From Massiliimalia sp050943535 (GTDB taxonomy: Bacteria; Bacillota; Clostridia; Oscillospirales; Ruminococcaceae), in the NCBI GenBank assembly GCA_050943535.1, contig JBMNPJ010000002.1, positions 1 to 64,000 of the forward strand: DNA of 64,000 nt, written 5' to 3'. Positions 51,212 to 59,516 of the stretch are shown here, piece by piece. A model generated the notes under the pieces. It had not been told where the DNA came from. It made no database searches and saw nothing but the letters and a program-made list of their open reading frames with translations. How positions within the stretch are numbered: position 1 is the first letter of the stretch; each line of letters begins with the position of its first letter. A program made the translations under genes and the position numbers.

Positions 51212-52506
51212 TGATGACCTATGAACAAGCAGTAGAATATTTTCATCATATTCCCAGAAGACAGCGGCTGCATTCCTTGGATACCATGAAGCGCCTGATG
51301 GAAGAATTGGGGAATCCTCAGGATCGGATTCCCTGTGTTCATATTGGAGGTACCAACGGAAAAGGAACGACTGCCAATTTTTGCGCCAATATGCTGACAG
51401 CGGCAGGGTATCGGACAGGACTGTTTACCTCTCCCTATGTGATGGATTTCCGGGAACGGTTTTGCTGCGACGGAACCATGATCTCCAAAGAAGAGCTGAT
51501 CGTCTGCGCCCAAAAGGTCAAAGAGGCAGATGAAAAACTTCGGGCACAGGGGGTTGCCATCAGCGAATTTGAATCGGTAACAGCAGCAGGATTTTTGTGG
51601 TTTTCCCAATGCTGTGATATTCTTTGTCTGGAAGTGGGCATGGGCGGCAGATATGATGCCACCAATATTGCCTCTCGGACATTGGTCAGCGTCATTACCT
51701 CGATTTCCTTGGATCATACCCAGTATCTGGGAGATACCATTGAGCAGATTGCAAAAGAGAAAGTTGGGATTGTGAAACCAGGCAGTGTATGTGTCTGTTA
51801 TCCTAAACTTTCTTGGGAAGCTTTGGGTGAATGTATGGAAGAATGCGCCAAAAAAGGCGCCTCCTTGGTTCAGGGAAATCCGGGTACAATTGAAATTCTC
51901 AGATGTGACGGGGATGGAAGCAAGTTTCGGTATGGTACAGGGGAGTATGAAATCCGGATGGCAGGGGAACACCAGATATATAATGCAGTGAATGCGCTGG
52001 AAGCCATTGGGGTTTTGGGGCAGAAGGGCTTCCCGGTTTCTCTTCGGGATCAAAAGGCAGGACTTTTGAAAACCAGAGTACCTGCCCGATTTCAGAAAAT
52101 TTCCGGGGAACCTCTTGTGTATGTGGACGGCGCCCACAATCCGGAAGGATTGGAAGCACTGGCAGATACTTTAAAAAAACTGACAGCTTCTCCGAAAGTG
52201 GTGATTTTGGGCATGATGCAGGACAAGGACTGTCAGACTGGAGCCAACGCCATTGCTTCTGCAGCAGACGAAGTATTGTGTGTGCCGGTTAATTACCCCA
52301 GAACCATATCTGCTGAAGATTTGTGGGAACTGGTAAAAGATCATGTTTCCCAGGGACAGGTTTGTCAGTCTCTGGAGCAGGCAATTTGTGTGGGATTGGA
52401 TCACATTGCTTCAAAAGGAGTTTTGGTCATCTGCGGTTCTTTTTATCTGGCAGAGCAGGCAGAACAGTATTTTCACCAGAAAAGTCTTTACGCTCCGGAA
52501 GCGTGA
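51208..52506 (+). CDS. folC: Folylpolyglutamate synthase / dihydrofolate synthase
   Basis: The 432-residue Mur-ligase-like enzyme adds glutamates to folates and may also make dihydrofolate. Key motifs are the P-loop HIGGTNGKGTTANF (residue about 46), TSPYVMDFRERF, CLEVGMGGRYDATNI, SLDHTQYLGDTIEQIAKEK and VDGAHNPEG. The start overlaps the def stop (ATGA) and AAGGAG is eight bases ahead. The next gene begins at or near its stop codon, making def, folC and the DUF218 gene one operon. Confidence 0.95.
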   Translation: MMMTYEQAVEYFHHIPRRQRLHSLDTMKRLMEELGNPQDRIPCVHIGGTNGKGTTANFCANMLTAAGYRTGLFTSPYVMDFRERFCCDGTMISKEELIVCAQKVKEADEKLRAQGVAISEFESVTAAGFLWFSQCCDILCLEVGMGGRYDATNIASRTLVSVITSISLDHTQYLGDTIEQIAKEKVGIVKPGSVCVCYPKLSWEALGECMEECAKKGASLVQGNPGTIEILRCDGDGSKFRYGTGEYEIRMAGEHQIYNAVNALEAIGVLGQKGFPVSLRDQKAGLLKTRVPARFQKISGEPLVYVDGAHNPEGLEALADTLKKLTASPKVVILGMMQDKDCQTGANAIASAADEVLCVPVNYPRTISAEDLWELVKDHVSQGQVCQSLEQAICVGLDHIASKGVLVICGSFYLAEQAEQYFHQKSLYAPEA

Positions 52507-52553
52507 TGGCTAAAATGTGTACCGCAGATATGCTTAAAGGAAAGGGAAAGATG

Positions 52554-53318
52554 ATGGCTTGGAAAGGACGGTTATCCATGGCAGTAAACTGGATTTTAAT
52601 GGTTTTGGGAGGACTTCTTTTATTGTTTTCCATGTTTCCTCTCTGTTATCGGGTTTCTCATATTGGGGTATGGATTGCTATGGGAGGCGGCGTGTGTCTT
52701 GCAGGGTACGGATTTATCCGCCGTTTTCTGTCCCCTCAAGGATTTTGGATGATGTTTGACAGAATCCTTTTGATTTTGATCCTATTGGGAATCATTGCTA
52801 CCGCAGTGGTTTCCGGATTTATGTTGTTTGGATACGCGCATTATCATCCCCATGATCCGGTAGATACTGTGGTGGTGCTGGGATGTAAAGTAAAAGGCGA
52901 CCGCCCTACCAAAATGCTGGCACATCGTTTGGATACTGCCTGTGATATTATGAAGGATCATCCGGAAAGCATCTGTATTGTGTCCGGGGGACAGGGCGAG
53001 GATGAACAGTATCCGGAAAGTTTTGTGATGAAACAGTATCTGATTTCAAAAGGGATTTCTCCTGAGCGGATTTTGGAGGAAGATCAGTCTACCTCTACCC
53101 AGGAAAATTTGGAATACAGCAAAAAACTGCTGGGAAAACAAAATCCCGGAAAAACCGTAGTGGTAACCGATGGGTTTCACCTGTACCGAGGCTGTTATTA
53201 TGCCAGACAACAGGGGTTTTCGGTAAAAGGAGCTGCGGGATTTACCAATCCACTTTTGATAGTCAGCTATTGGATCCGGGAGATACCGGCTGTTGTGTTA
53301 GCGTGGTTTTCCGCATAA
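52554..53318 (+). CDS. YdcF-like DUF218 membrane protein
   Basis: The protein of about 254 residues has three hydrophobic segments (about 8-28, 38-56 and 66-90) followed by a DUF218 domain (VDTVVVLGCKVKGDRPTKML, CIVSGGQGEDEQYPES, STSTQENLEYSKKLL, VVTDGFHLYRGCYYA). Related proteins such as SanA and ElyC act in envelope integrity or vancomycin tolerance; the reaction is unclear. An ATG pair at 52551/52554 follows AAGGGAAAG and is my start. ATG at 52506, overlapping the folC stop, has no ribosome binding site but could be used by coupling. Confidence 0.82.
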   Translation: MAWKGRLSMAVNWILMVLGGLLLLFSMFPLCYRVSHIGVWIAMGGGVCLAGYGFIRRFLSPQGFWMMFDRILLILILLGIIATAVVSGFMLFGYAHYHPHDPVDTVVVLGCKVKGDRPTKMLAHRLDTACDIMKDHPESICIVSGGQGEDEQYPESFVMKQYLISKGISPERILEEDQSTSTQENLEYSKKLLGKQNPGKTVVVTDGFHLYRGCYYARQQGFSVKGAAGFTNPLLIVSYWIREIPAVVLAWFSA

Positions 53319-53398
53319 AGATTCAAGGCAAAATGGCGAAAAAACCGGATCAGAGCATTTAGGGAATTTGAGGAAATGATGGAAAATTTTCTGTTTGG

Positions 53399-53427
53399 TT
53401 GACAACAAATTCCAAACAGGGTATCAT
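53399..53427 (+). promoter_or_regulatory. Promoter of the parE-parC operon
   Basis: A perfect TTGACA (53399-53404), a 17-base spacer and TATCAT (53422-53427) lie about 145 bases before the first gene. Confidence 0.8.
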
Positions 53428-53571
53428 TAATCATACTGGAAAAACAAATGTACCAGAGGTTTAACAGATGCTAAAGAGCATGTGTTTTACAGAAAAAGCT
53501 GATGTTTTAAAAGAATTTGGAGATACTGAACGTAATATGAAAAAGCAGGAAAGGAATGACGCAGGGTACCT

Positions 53572-55560
53572 ATGGCAAGAAAGAAAAAACAAGAATATAC
53601 CAATGAAAGTATTTCATCCTTAAAGGGAGCAGATCGTGTTCGAAAGCGTCCAGCGGTTATTTTTGGTTCTGATGGACTGGAAGGATGCGAACACTCCATG
53701 TTTGAAATTCTTTCCAACTCTATTGACGAAGCCAGAGCTGGGTTTGGCAATACCATTACGGTAACCCGCTATTTGGATCATTCCATTGAAATTGAAGACT
53801 TTGGGCGGGGAATTCCCCTGGACTATAACCAGAATGAACAGCGCTATAACTGGGAGCTGGTATTCTGTGAACTATATGCCGGCGGGAAATATCAGAATAA
53901 TGATGACGGCGCCAGCTATGAGTTTTCTTTGGGGCTGAATGGTCTGGGTTCCTGTGCCACCCAGTATTCCTCTGAATATTTTGATGTAGAAGTATTTCGG
54001 GATGGTTATCAATATAACCTGCATTTTGAGCATGGGGAGAATATAGGGGGACTGGAGAAAAAAGAGACCAGACGGAAACAGACCGGTTCCCGACAGCGCT
54101 GGAAACCAGACTTGCAGGTATTTACCGATATTGATATTCCTCTGGAGTTTTTTGAAGAAATTTTAAAACGCCAGGCAGTGGTCAATAAAGGGATTGTGTT
54201 TGTCTTAAAAAACGAAACATCGGATGGGTTTGTTACCAAAGAATTTGTCTATGAAGACGGGATCACTGATTATGTAAAAGAAATTGCAGGAGAGAATGCA
54301 ATGACCAGCGTTCAGTACTGCGAGGCAGAACGCCGGGGACGGGACCGGGAAGATAAACCGGAATACCGGGTAAAAATGACGGTTGCATTTACCTTTTCTA
54401 ATCGGGTAAAGGTAACCGAATATTACCACAATTCCAGCTTTTTGGAATACGGCGGTTCTCCGGAACGGGCGGTAAAACAGGCGTTTGTATCCCAAATTGA
54501 CGCTTGGCTCAAACAAAATAACAAGTACCTGAAAGGGGAAGGAAAAATCAGCTACACAGACGTGGAAGACTGTCTGGTGCTGGTGTCTTCTTCTTTCTCT
54601 ACTCAGACTTCTTATGAGAACCAGACCAAAAAAGCCATTACCAATAAATTTATTTATGAGGCAATGACTGAATTTTTAAAGCATCAGCTGGAAGTTTACT
54701 TTATTGAAAATCCGGATGAAGCCCAGAAAATTGCAGAGCAGGTGATGGTGAATAAGCGCAGCCGGGAAAACGCAGAAAAAACCAGACTGAATCTGAAAAA
54801 GAAACTGAGCGGTACCGTGGATATGGCAAACCGGGTACAGAAATTTGTGGATTGCCGTTCCAAAGATTTAAGCCGCCGGGAACTTTATATTGTAGAAGGG
54901 GATTCTGCGCTTGGTTCTGTAAAAATGGGACGGGATGCGGAATTTCAGGCAGTGATTCCGGTTCGAGGAAAGATCCTCAACTGTTTAAAAGCGGAATTTA
55001 ATAAAATTTTTAAAAATGATATTATTACAGACCTTGTAAAAGTGCTGGGATGCGGGGTAGAGGTCAATTCCAAGGCAAACCGGGAATTGTCTACCTTTGA
55101 TATTAATAACCTGAAATGGAGCAAGGTTATTATCTGTACCGATGCCGATGTGGATGGTTTCCAGATTCGTACTTTGATTCTTACCATGCTTTATCGGCTG
55201 ATGCCTACGCTGATTAATGAGGGATATGTCTACATTGCTGAGTCCCCTTTGTTTGAAATCAATACCAAAGACAAAACCTATTTTGCATATACTGAAAAAG
55301 AGAAAACCGATATTATGAAGAAAATCGGAAATCAGAAGGCGACTTTGAACCGTTCAAAAGGGCTTGGGGAAAACGATGCAGATATGATGTGGCTGACGAC
55401 CATGAACCCGGAAACCAGACGACTGATTCGGGTGACACCGGAGGATATGAAATCCACCGCAGATATGTTTGATTTAATGCTGGGGGATAACCTCCAGGGC
55501 AGAAAAGATTATATTTCCGAGTATGGTCAGGACTATCTGGAATTAGCGGATATTTCTTAA
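53572..55560 (+). CDS. parE: Type IIA topoisomerase subunit B (topoisomerase IV ParE-like, divergent)
   Basis: The 662-residue ATPase subunit has the GHKL motifs NSIDEA, EDFGRGIP and GLNGLGSCATQY, then the transducer and a TOPRIM domain with EGDSALGS, PVRGKILN and DADVDGFQIRTL. It ends with the conserved SKGLGEND region. Several motifs are atypical (GLNGLGS for GLHGVGA, EGDSALGS for EGDSAGGS), so this is a divergent paralogue of the kind found beside normal gyrase in Clostridia. With the adjacent subunit A it should decatenate or relax DNA in the cytoplasm. Assignment to topoisomerase IV rather than a second gyrase is inference. Confidence 0.85.
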   Translation: MARKKKQEYTNESISSLKGADRVRKRPAVIFGSDGLEGCEHSMFEILSNSIDEARAGFGNTITVTRYLDHSIEIEDFGRGIPLDYNQNEQRYNWELVFCELYAGGKYQNNDDGASYEFSLGLNGLGSCATQYSSEYFDVEVFRDGYQYNLHFEHGENIGGLEKKETRRKQTGSRQRWKPDLQVFTDIDIPLEFFEEILKRQAVVNKGIVFVLKNETSDGFVTKEFVYEDGITDYVKEIAGENAMTSVQYCEAERRGRDREDKPEYRVKMTVAFTFSNRVKVTEYYHNSSFLEYGGSPERAVKQAFVSQIDAWLKQNNKYLKGEGKISYTDVEDCLVLVSSSFSTQTSYENQTKKAITNKFIYEAMTEFLKHQLEVYFIENPDEAQKIAEQVMVNKRSRENAEKTRLNLKKKLSGTVDMANRVQKFVDCRSKDLSRRELYIVEGDSALGSVKMGRDAEFQAVIPVRGKILNCLKAEFNKIFKNDIITDLVKVLGCGVEVNSKANRELSTFDINNLKWSKVIICTDADVDGFQIRTLILTMLYRLMPTLINEGYVYIAESPLFEINTKDKTYFAYTEKEKTDIMKKIGNQKATLNRSKGLGENDADMMWLTTMNPETRRLIRVTPEDMKSTADMFDLMLGDNLQGRKDYISEYGQDYLELADIS

Positions 55561-55576
55561 AGGAGGGGCAAGGGAA

Positions 55577-57805
55577 TTGGCAAGAAAAAAAGAAGTCACT
55601 AGCAAAAAAGTGACGGCAAACGCAGAAATTGAGGGTGCAGGCATTATTGTTGACCAGCCTATTACCGAGACCATTCGGCAGAACTATATGCCGTATGCTA
55701 TGAGTGTCATTGTATCCCGTGCACTGCCGGAAATCGACGGGTTTAAACCTTCCCACCGAAAGATTTTGTACACCATGTACGGGATGGGACTGCTTACAAA
55801 ACCCAAGACCAAATCCGCAAATATTGTAGGACAGACCATGAAGCTGAATCCTCACGGAGATCAGGCAATTTATGAAACACTGGTGCGTTTGGCAGCAGGT
55901 AACGAAACTCTGCTGCATCCTTATGTGGATTCCAAAGGAAATTTCGGGAAAGCCTATTCCCGGGATATGGCGTATGCGGCGTCCCGATATACCGAGGCAA
56001 AGCTGGCACCTATCTGTGAAGAATTGTTCCGGGATATTGATAAAGATACGGTTGATTTTGTACCTAACTATGACAATGAGACCACCGAACCTACTTTGCT
56101 GCCGGGAACCTATCCGGCAATTTTGGTCAATTCCAATGTAGGGATCGCTGTTTCTATGGCCAGCAGCATCTGTCCGTTTAATCTGAAAGAGCTGTGTGAA
56201 ACCACCATTGGTCTGCTGAAAGACGAAAATTACGATATTTATCAGACCTTGCTGGGACCGGATTTTCCAGGGGGCGGCTATTTAATCCACGATCCGGATG
56301 CTTTGCGTCAAGTATATGAAACCGGACGGGGAAGCCTGAAAATCCGATGCAAGTATCAATATGACAAAACGCAAAACTGTATTGAGGTGACCCAGATTCC
56401 TCCAACAGTCACCATTGAATCCATTATGGATAAAATTGTGGATCTGATTAAAGGGGGAAAAATCCGGGAAATTGCGGATATGCGTGATGAAACCGACCTT
56501 TCCGGTTTAAAAATCACCATGGACTTAAAACGAGGTGTGGATCCGGATAAACTGATGCAGAAGCTGTTCCGGATGACTCCTTTGCAGGATAGTTTTTCCT
56601 GTAACTTTAATGTACTGGTAGCTGGTCAGCCCAGAGTAATGGGTGTAAAAACCATTTTGCAGGAATGGATTGCATTCCGTTCTGAGTGTATCCGCCGTCG
56701 GGTGTACTTTGATTTGAAAAAACAGCGGGACAAACTGCATTTGTTGCAGGGGATGGAAAAAATCCTGCTGGATATTGACAAAGCGGTGCGGATTGTTCGG
56801 GAAACCGAAGAAGAGCGGGATGTTGTAACCAATTTGATGATTGGTTTTGGAATTGATGAAGTTCAGGCAGAATATGTGGCAGAAATTAAACTGCGCCATT
56901 TAAACCGGGAATATATTTTAAAACGAACCCAGGAAATTCAGTCTTTGATAGAATCCATTGCGGATTTGGAAGAAACCTTGGAATCCCGGAAAAAGATCCG
57001 CTCCATTATGATCGGGGAACTGCGGAATGTAATCAAAAAATACGCAAAACCTCGGCTGACCCAGTTTATCTTTGCAGATGATCTGGATGAGGGAGAAGAG
57101 GAAGAGGAAATTCCAAATTATCCGGTGAACCTGTTCCTGACCCGTGAGGGCTATTTTAAAAAGATTACGCCTCAGTCTCTGCGGATGAGCGGAGAACATA
57201 AGTTAAAGGAAACCGATGCCATTGAGCGCCATGTAGAAACCACCAATGATATGGAGCTTTTGTTTTTTACCGATCAGCATCAGGTTTATAAAGCTCGGGT
57301 ATCTGAATTTGATGATACCAAAGCCAGTTTGCTTGGGGATTATATTCCTGCTAAACTGGGCTTTGATGATGGGGAAAAACTCATTCACATGGTTGTGACC
57401 AAGGACTTTTCCGGCAGCCTTTTGTTCTTCTTTGAAAACGGAAAGGTGGCCAAGGTACCGCTGGAAGGCTATGAAACCAAAACCCGGAGAAAGAAACTTT
57501 CCAACGCTTACTGTGATAAGTATCCTTTAGTAGCTGTTTATGACTGTGCGGAAGACGGGGAATATGTCCTCACTTCTTCTGCAAAGAGAAAGCTGTTGTT
57601 TGACAGTGCGATGGTTCCGCTGAAGACCACCAGAACCACACAAGGCGTGCAGGTGATGACCCTGAAAAAGAACCAATTTATCGAATCAGTACAGCAATAT
57701 ACAGAAGGGGATTTTGCGAATCCTCAGCGCTACCGTGCAAAGACGATTCCGTCCACAGGGGCAATCCTTCGGGAGGAAGATTTGGGTGAACAGCTGAAGC
57801 TGTGA
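55577..57805 (+). CDS. parC: Type IIA topoisomerase subunit A (topoisomerase IV ParC-like, divergent)
   Basis: The 742-residue DNA-cleaving subunit has the winged helix with KLNPHGDQAIYETLVRLA and the catalytic Tyr138 in SRYTEAKL. The tower and coiled-coil follow, then a C-terminal beta-pinwheel (about 500-742; FLTREGYFKKI, LLFFFENGKVAKVPLEGY). At the quinolone-contact position corresponding to GyrA Ser83 it has Gln96, while Glu100 is kept. Translation starts at TTG 55577, eight bases after AGGAGGGG and 16 bases past the parE stop. The C-terminal domain has no obvious gyrase box, which favours a topoisomerase IV role. Confidence 0.86.
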   Translation: MARKKEVTSKKVTANAEIEGAGIIVDQPITETIRQNYMPYAMSVIVSRALPEIDGFKPSHRKILYTMYGMGLLTKPKTKSANIVGQTMKLNPHGDQAIYETLVRLAAGNETLLHPYVDSKGNFGKAYSRDMAYAASRYTEAKLAPICEELFRDIDKDTVDFVPNYDNETTEPTLLPGTYPAILVNSNVGIAVSMASSICPFNLKELCETTIGLLKDENYDIYQTLLGPDFPGGGYLIHDPDALRQVYETGRGSLKIRCKYQYDKTQNCIEVTQIPPTVTIESIMDKIVDLIKGGKIREIADMRDETDLSGLKITMDLKRGVDPDKLMQKLFRMTPLQDSFSCNFNVLVAGQPRVMGVKTILQEWIAFRSECIRRRVYFDLKKQRDKLHLLQGMEKILLDIDKAVRIVRETEEERDVVTNLMIGFGIDEVQAEYVAEIKLRHLNREYILKRTQEIQSLIESIADLEETLESRKKIRSIMIGELRNVIKKYAKPRLTQFIFADDLDEGEEEEEIPNYPVNLFLTREGYFKKITPQSLRMSGEHKLKETDAIERHVETTNDMELLFFTDQHQVYKARVSEFDDTKASLLGDYIPAKLGFDDGEKLIHMVVTKDFSGSLLFFFENGKVAKVPLEGYETKTRRKKLSNAYCDKYPLVAVYDCAEDGEYVLTSSAKRKLLFDSAMVPLKTTRTTQGVQVMTLKKNQFIESVQQYTEGDFANPQRYRAKTIPSTGAILREEDLGEQLKL

Positions 57806-57844
57806 TCAAAATTGGTTGAAATCGTAAAAACTGACAATCTTTTT

Positions 57845-57898
57845 AAGGCAGGATGCCTATAATGGAAGTACATTCCATATAGGCATCCTGCCTTTTTG
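57845..57898 (+). terminator. Terminator behind parC
   Basis: AAGGCAGGATGCC begins a stem of about 22 pairs that ends in a T tract, 40 bases past the stop. Confidence 0.9.
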
Positions 57899-57963
57899 TT
57901 TTTGAAAGGAAAAAGGTGGGAAAATGTGGATTTACAGGAAGTGCAAAAGGAGGAATTAACAGC

Positions 57964-58266
57964 ATGACAGTTATTACACAGGAAGATCAGGTCATGAAAG
58001 TGGAGATATCCGGTGATATTGATCATCATACTGCAAGGGAAATGCGGCAGAGCATCGACCTGGAATTGGAACGGGTACGACCCCAGGAGCTGATTTTGGA
58101 TTTTAAACATGTTACGTTTATGGACAGCAGCGGAATTGGTCTGGTAATGGGGCGATATAAGCAGATGCAGGCGTTGGGAGGAACACTGCAGGTAGTGAAT
58201 CTTTCCAATCATATTCGAAAAGTCATGGTTCTGGCTGGTTTGGACAAGCTGGCAGTCTTAAAGTAA
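57964..58266 (+). CDS. spoIIAA: Anti-sigma F factor antagonist
   Basis: The 100-residue STAS-domain protein is the first gene of the spoIIA operon. In its unphosphorylated form it frees sigma F from SpoIIAB in the forespore. The phosphorylation site is Ser56 in FMDSSGIGLVMGRYK. Length and sequence are typical. The start is ATG at 57964, ten bases after AGGAGG; an upstream in-frame ATG at 57916 has no such support. A sigma-H promoter would be expected upstream, but I could not locate one with confidence. Confidence 0.96.
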   Translation: MTVITQEDQVMKVEISGDIDHHTAREMRQSIDLELERVRPQELILDFKHVTFMDSSGIGLVMGRYKQMQALGGTLQVVNLSNHIRKVMVLAGLDKLAVLK

Positions 58267-58279
58267 AGGAGCAAGCAGT

Positions 58280-58732
58280 ATGGAAATTTTAAATGAAATG
58301 AACCTGAATTTTTGGAGCCGGTCCTCCAACGAAAGTTATGCCCGGACAGCGGTTGCCAGTTTTTTTACTCAGCTGGACCCTACTGTAGATGAAATTACGG
58401 ATCTGAAAACCGCAGTTTCCGAAGCAGTTACCAATTGTATTGTACATGCCTATCGGGATCGGGTGGGAAAAATTTATATTACCGCCAGAATTTTAGAAGG
58501 GGATGTAGCTTACATAAAAATCAGAGACCGGGGCTGCGGCATTGCAGATGTGCAGCAGGCGATGATCCCCATGTTTACTACAGCGCGGGATGAGGAACGT
58601 GCCGGACTGGGGTTTGCGGTGATGCAGACGTTTATGGACAAGCTGCGGGTTACCTCAACGCCTGGAAAAGGTACCACGGTAGTGATGATGAAAAAAATGA
58701 ATTCCCGTATGGCAAGTGATGTCCATGAATAA
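58280..58732 (+). CDS. spoIIAB: Anti-sigma F factor / SpoIIAA kinase
   Basis: The 150-residue GHKL kinase binds sigma F to keep it inactive and phosphorylates SpoIIAA. ATP-binding motifs are visible as LKTAVSEAVTNCIVHAY (N box), RDRGCGI (G1 box) and the lid and G2 region FTTARDEERAGLGFAVM. AAAGGAG precedes the ATG 14 bases after spoIIAA. The end overlaps the start of sigF, so all three proteins are made together as in Bacillus. Confidence 0.96.
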   Translation: MEILNEMNLNFWSRSSNESYARTAVASFFTQLDPTVDEITDLKTAVSEAVTNCIVHAYRDRVGKIYITARILEGDVAYIKIRDRGCGIADVQQAMIPMFTTARDEERAGLGFAVMQTFMDKLRVTSTPGKGTTVVMMKKMNSRMASDVHE

Positions 58733-59396
58733 TACCAAAGAACAGAGAGACGCTTTTGCCGAACAGAATCTGGGACTGGTTCATTTGTGTGTGCGGCGGT
58801 TTCTGGGACGGGGAATAGAGTATGATGACCTGTATTCCGCAGGATGTTTGGGGTTGGTGAAAGCGGTAGACGCTTTTGATGAAAGTCGGGGGGTTCAGTT
58901 TTCCACCTATGCAGTTCCGGTGATTTTAGGAGAAATCAAGCGGATGTTTCGGGATGGAGGTGCTTTAAAAGTAAGCCGAGGACTGAAAGAACTTTCGGTG
59001 AAAGTATCCCGGGAACGGGAGATATTTGCTAAGCGGGAAGGCAGAGAACCTACCGTGGGAGAATTGGCACATCTTTTGTCAGTAGAACAGGAAGAAATTG
59101 TGGAAGCGATTAATGTCAGTGCGCCGCCAGTTTCTTTGACAGAACAGGAAGACTCTGACAGTGAGGACAGACAGTGGGATATTCCGGTGGACAGCGAGGA
59201 AAAACGAATCGGCGACTTACTTTCTTTGAAAGAAGTGATTGGAAAACTGGAGGTTAAGGATCGAAAACTGATTGTTCTTCGGTATTTTCAGGAAAAGACT
59301 CAGGTGGAAACGGCAAAGGAACTGGATATGACTCAGGTGCAGGTTTCACGAAGGGAAAAGAAAATTCTGGCACAGTTAAAAGGGGAATTAAGCTAA
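58725..59396 (+). CDS. sigF: Sporulation sigma factor F
   Basis: The 223-residue sigma-70-family factor directs early forespore transcription. Region 2 (LVHLCVRRFLGRGIEYDDLY, AVDAFDESRGVQFSTYAVP), region 3 (REPTVGELAHLLSVEQEEI) and region 4 (KLIVLRYFQEKTQVETAKEL, TQVQVSRREKKIL) are complete, as in SigF/SigG. The start is uncertain between GTG 58716, ATG 58719 and ATG 58725; all overlap the spoIIAB stop. It closes the spoIIA operon and no strong terminator follows. Confidence 0.95.
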   Translation: MNNTKEQRDAFAEQNLGLVHLCVRRFLGRGIEYDDLYSAGCLGLVKAVDAFDESRGVQFSTYAVPVILGEIKRMFRDGGALKVSRGLKELSVKVSREREIFAKREGREPTVGELAHLLSVEQEEIVEAINVSAPPVSLTEQEDSDSEDRQWDIPVDSEEKRIGDLLSLKEVIGKLEVKDRKLIVLRYFQEKTQVETAKELDMTQVQVSRREKKILAQLKGELS

Positions 59397-59432
59397 ACAT
59401 ATTTTTTCTAAAGAATCTTAAAATTTATCAGA

Positions 59433-59461
59433 TTGATATTTTAAAATTCAGCGGGTATAAT
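59433..59461 (+). promoter_or_regulatory. Promoter of the amidohydrolase gene
   Basis: TTGATA (59433-59438), a 17-base spacer and a perfect TATAAT (59456-59461) lie between sigF and the amidohydrolase. Confidence 0.8.
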
Positions 59462-59516
59462 CCTTATTATAATCACCAATCTTGGAATCAAGGGGTACGA
59501 AAGGATGGGATGCCCG

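Noticed and set aside
51175..52137. A 320-codon minus-strand frame opposite folC
   Set aside because: The composition is that of an antisense shadow and no motifs are seen, while folC is complete on the plus strand.
57800..57963. A sigma-H promoter for the spoIIA operon
   Set aside because: AGGAT- and GAAG-like words occur, but they lie in the parC terminator with wrong spacing, so I did not annotate one.
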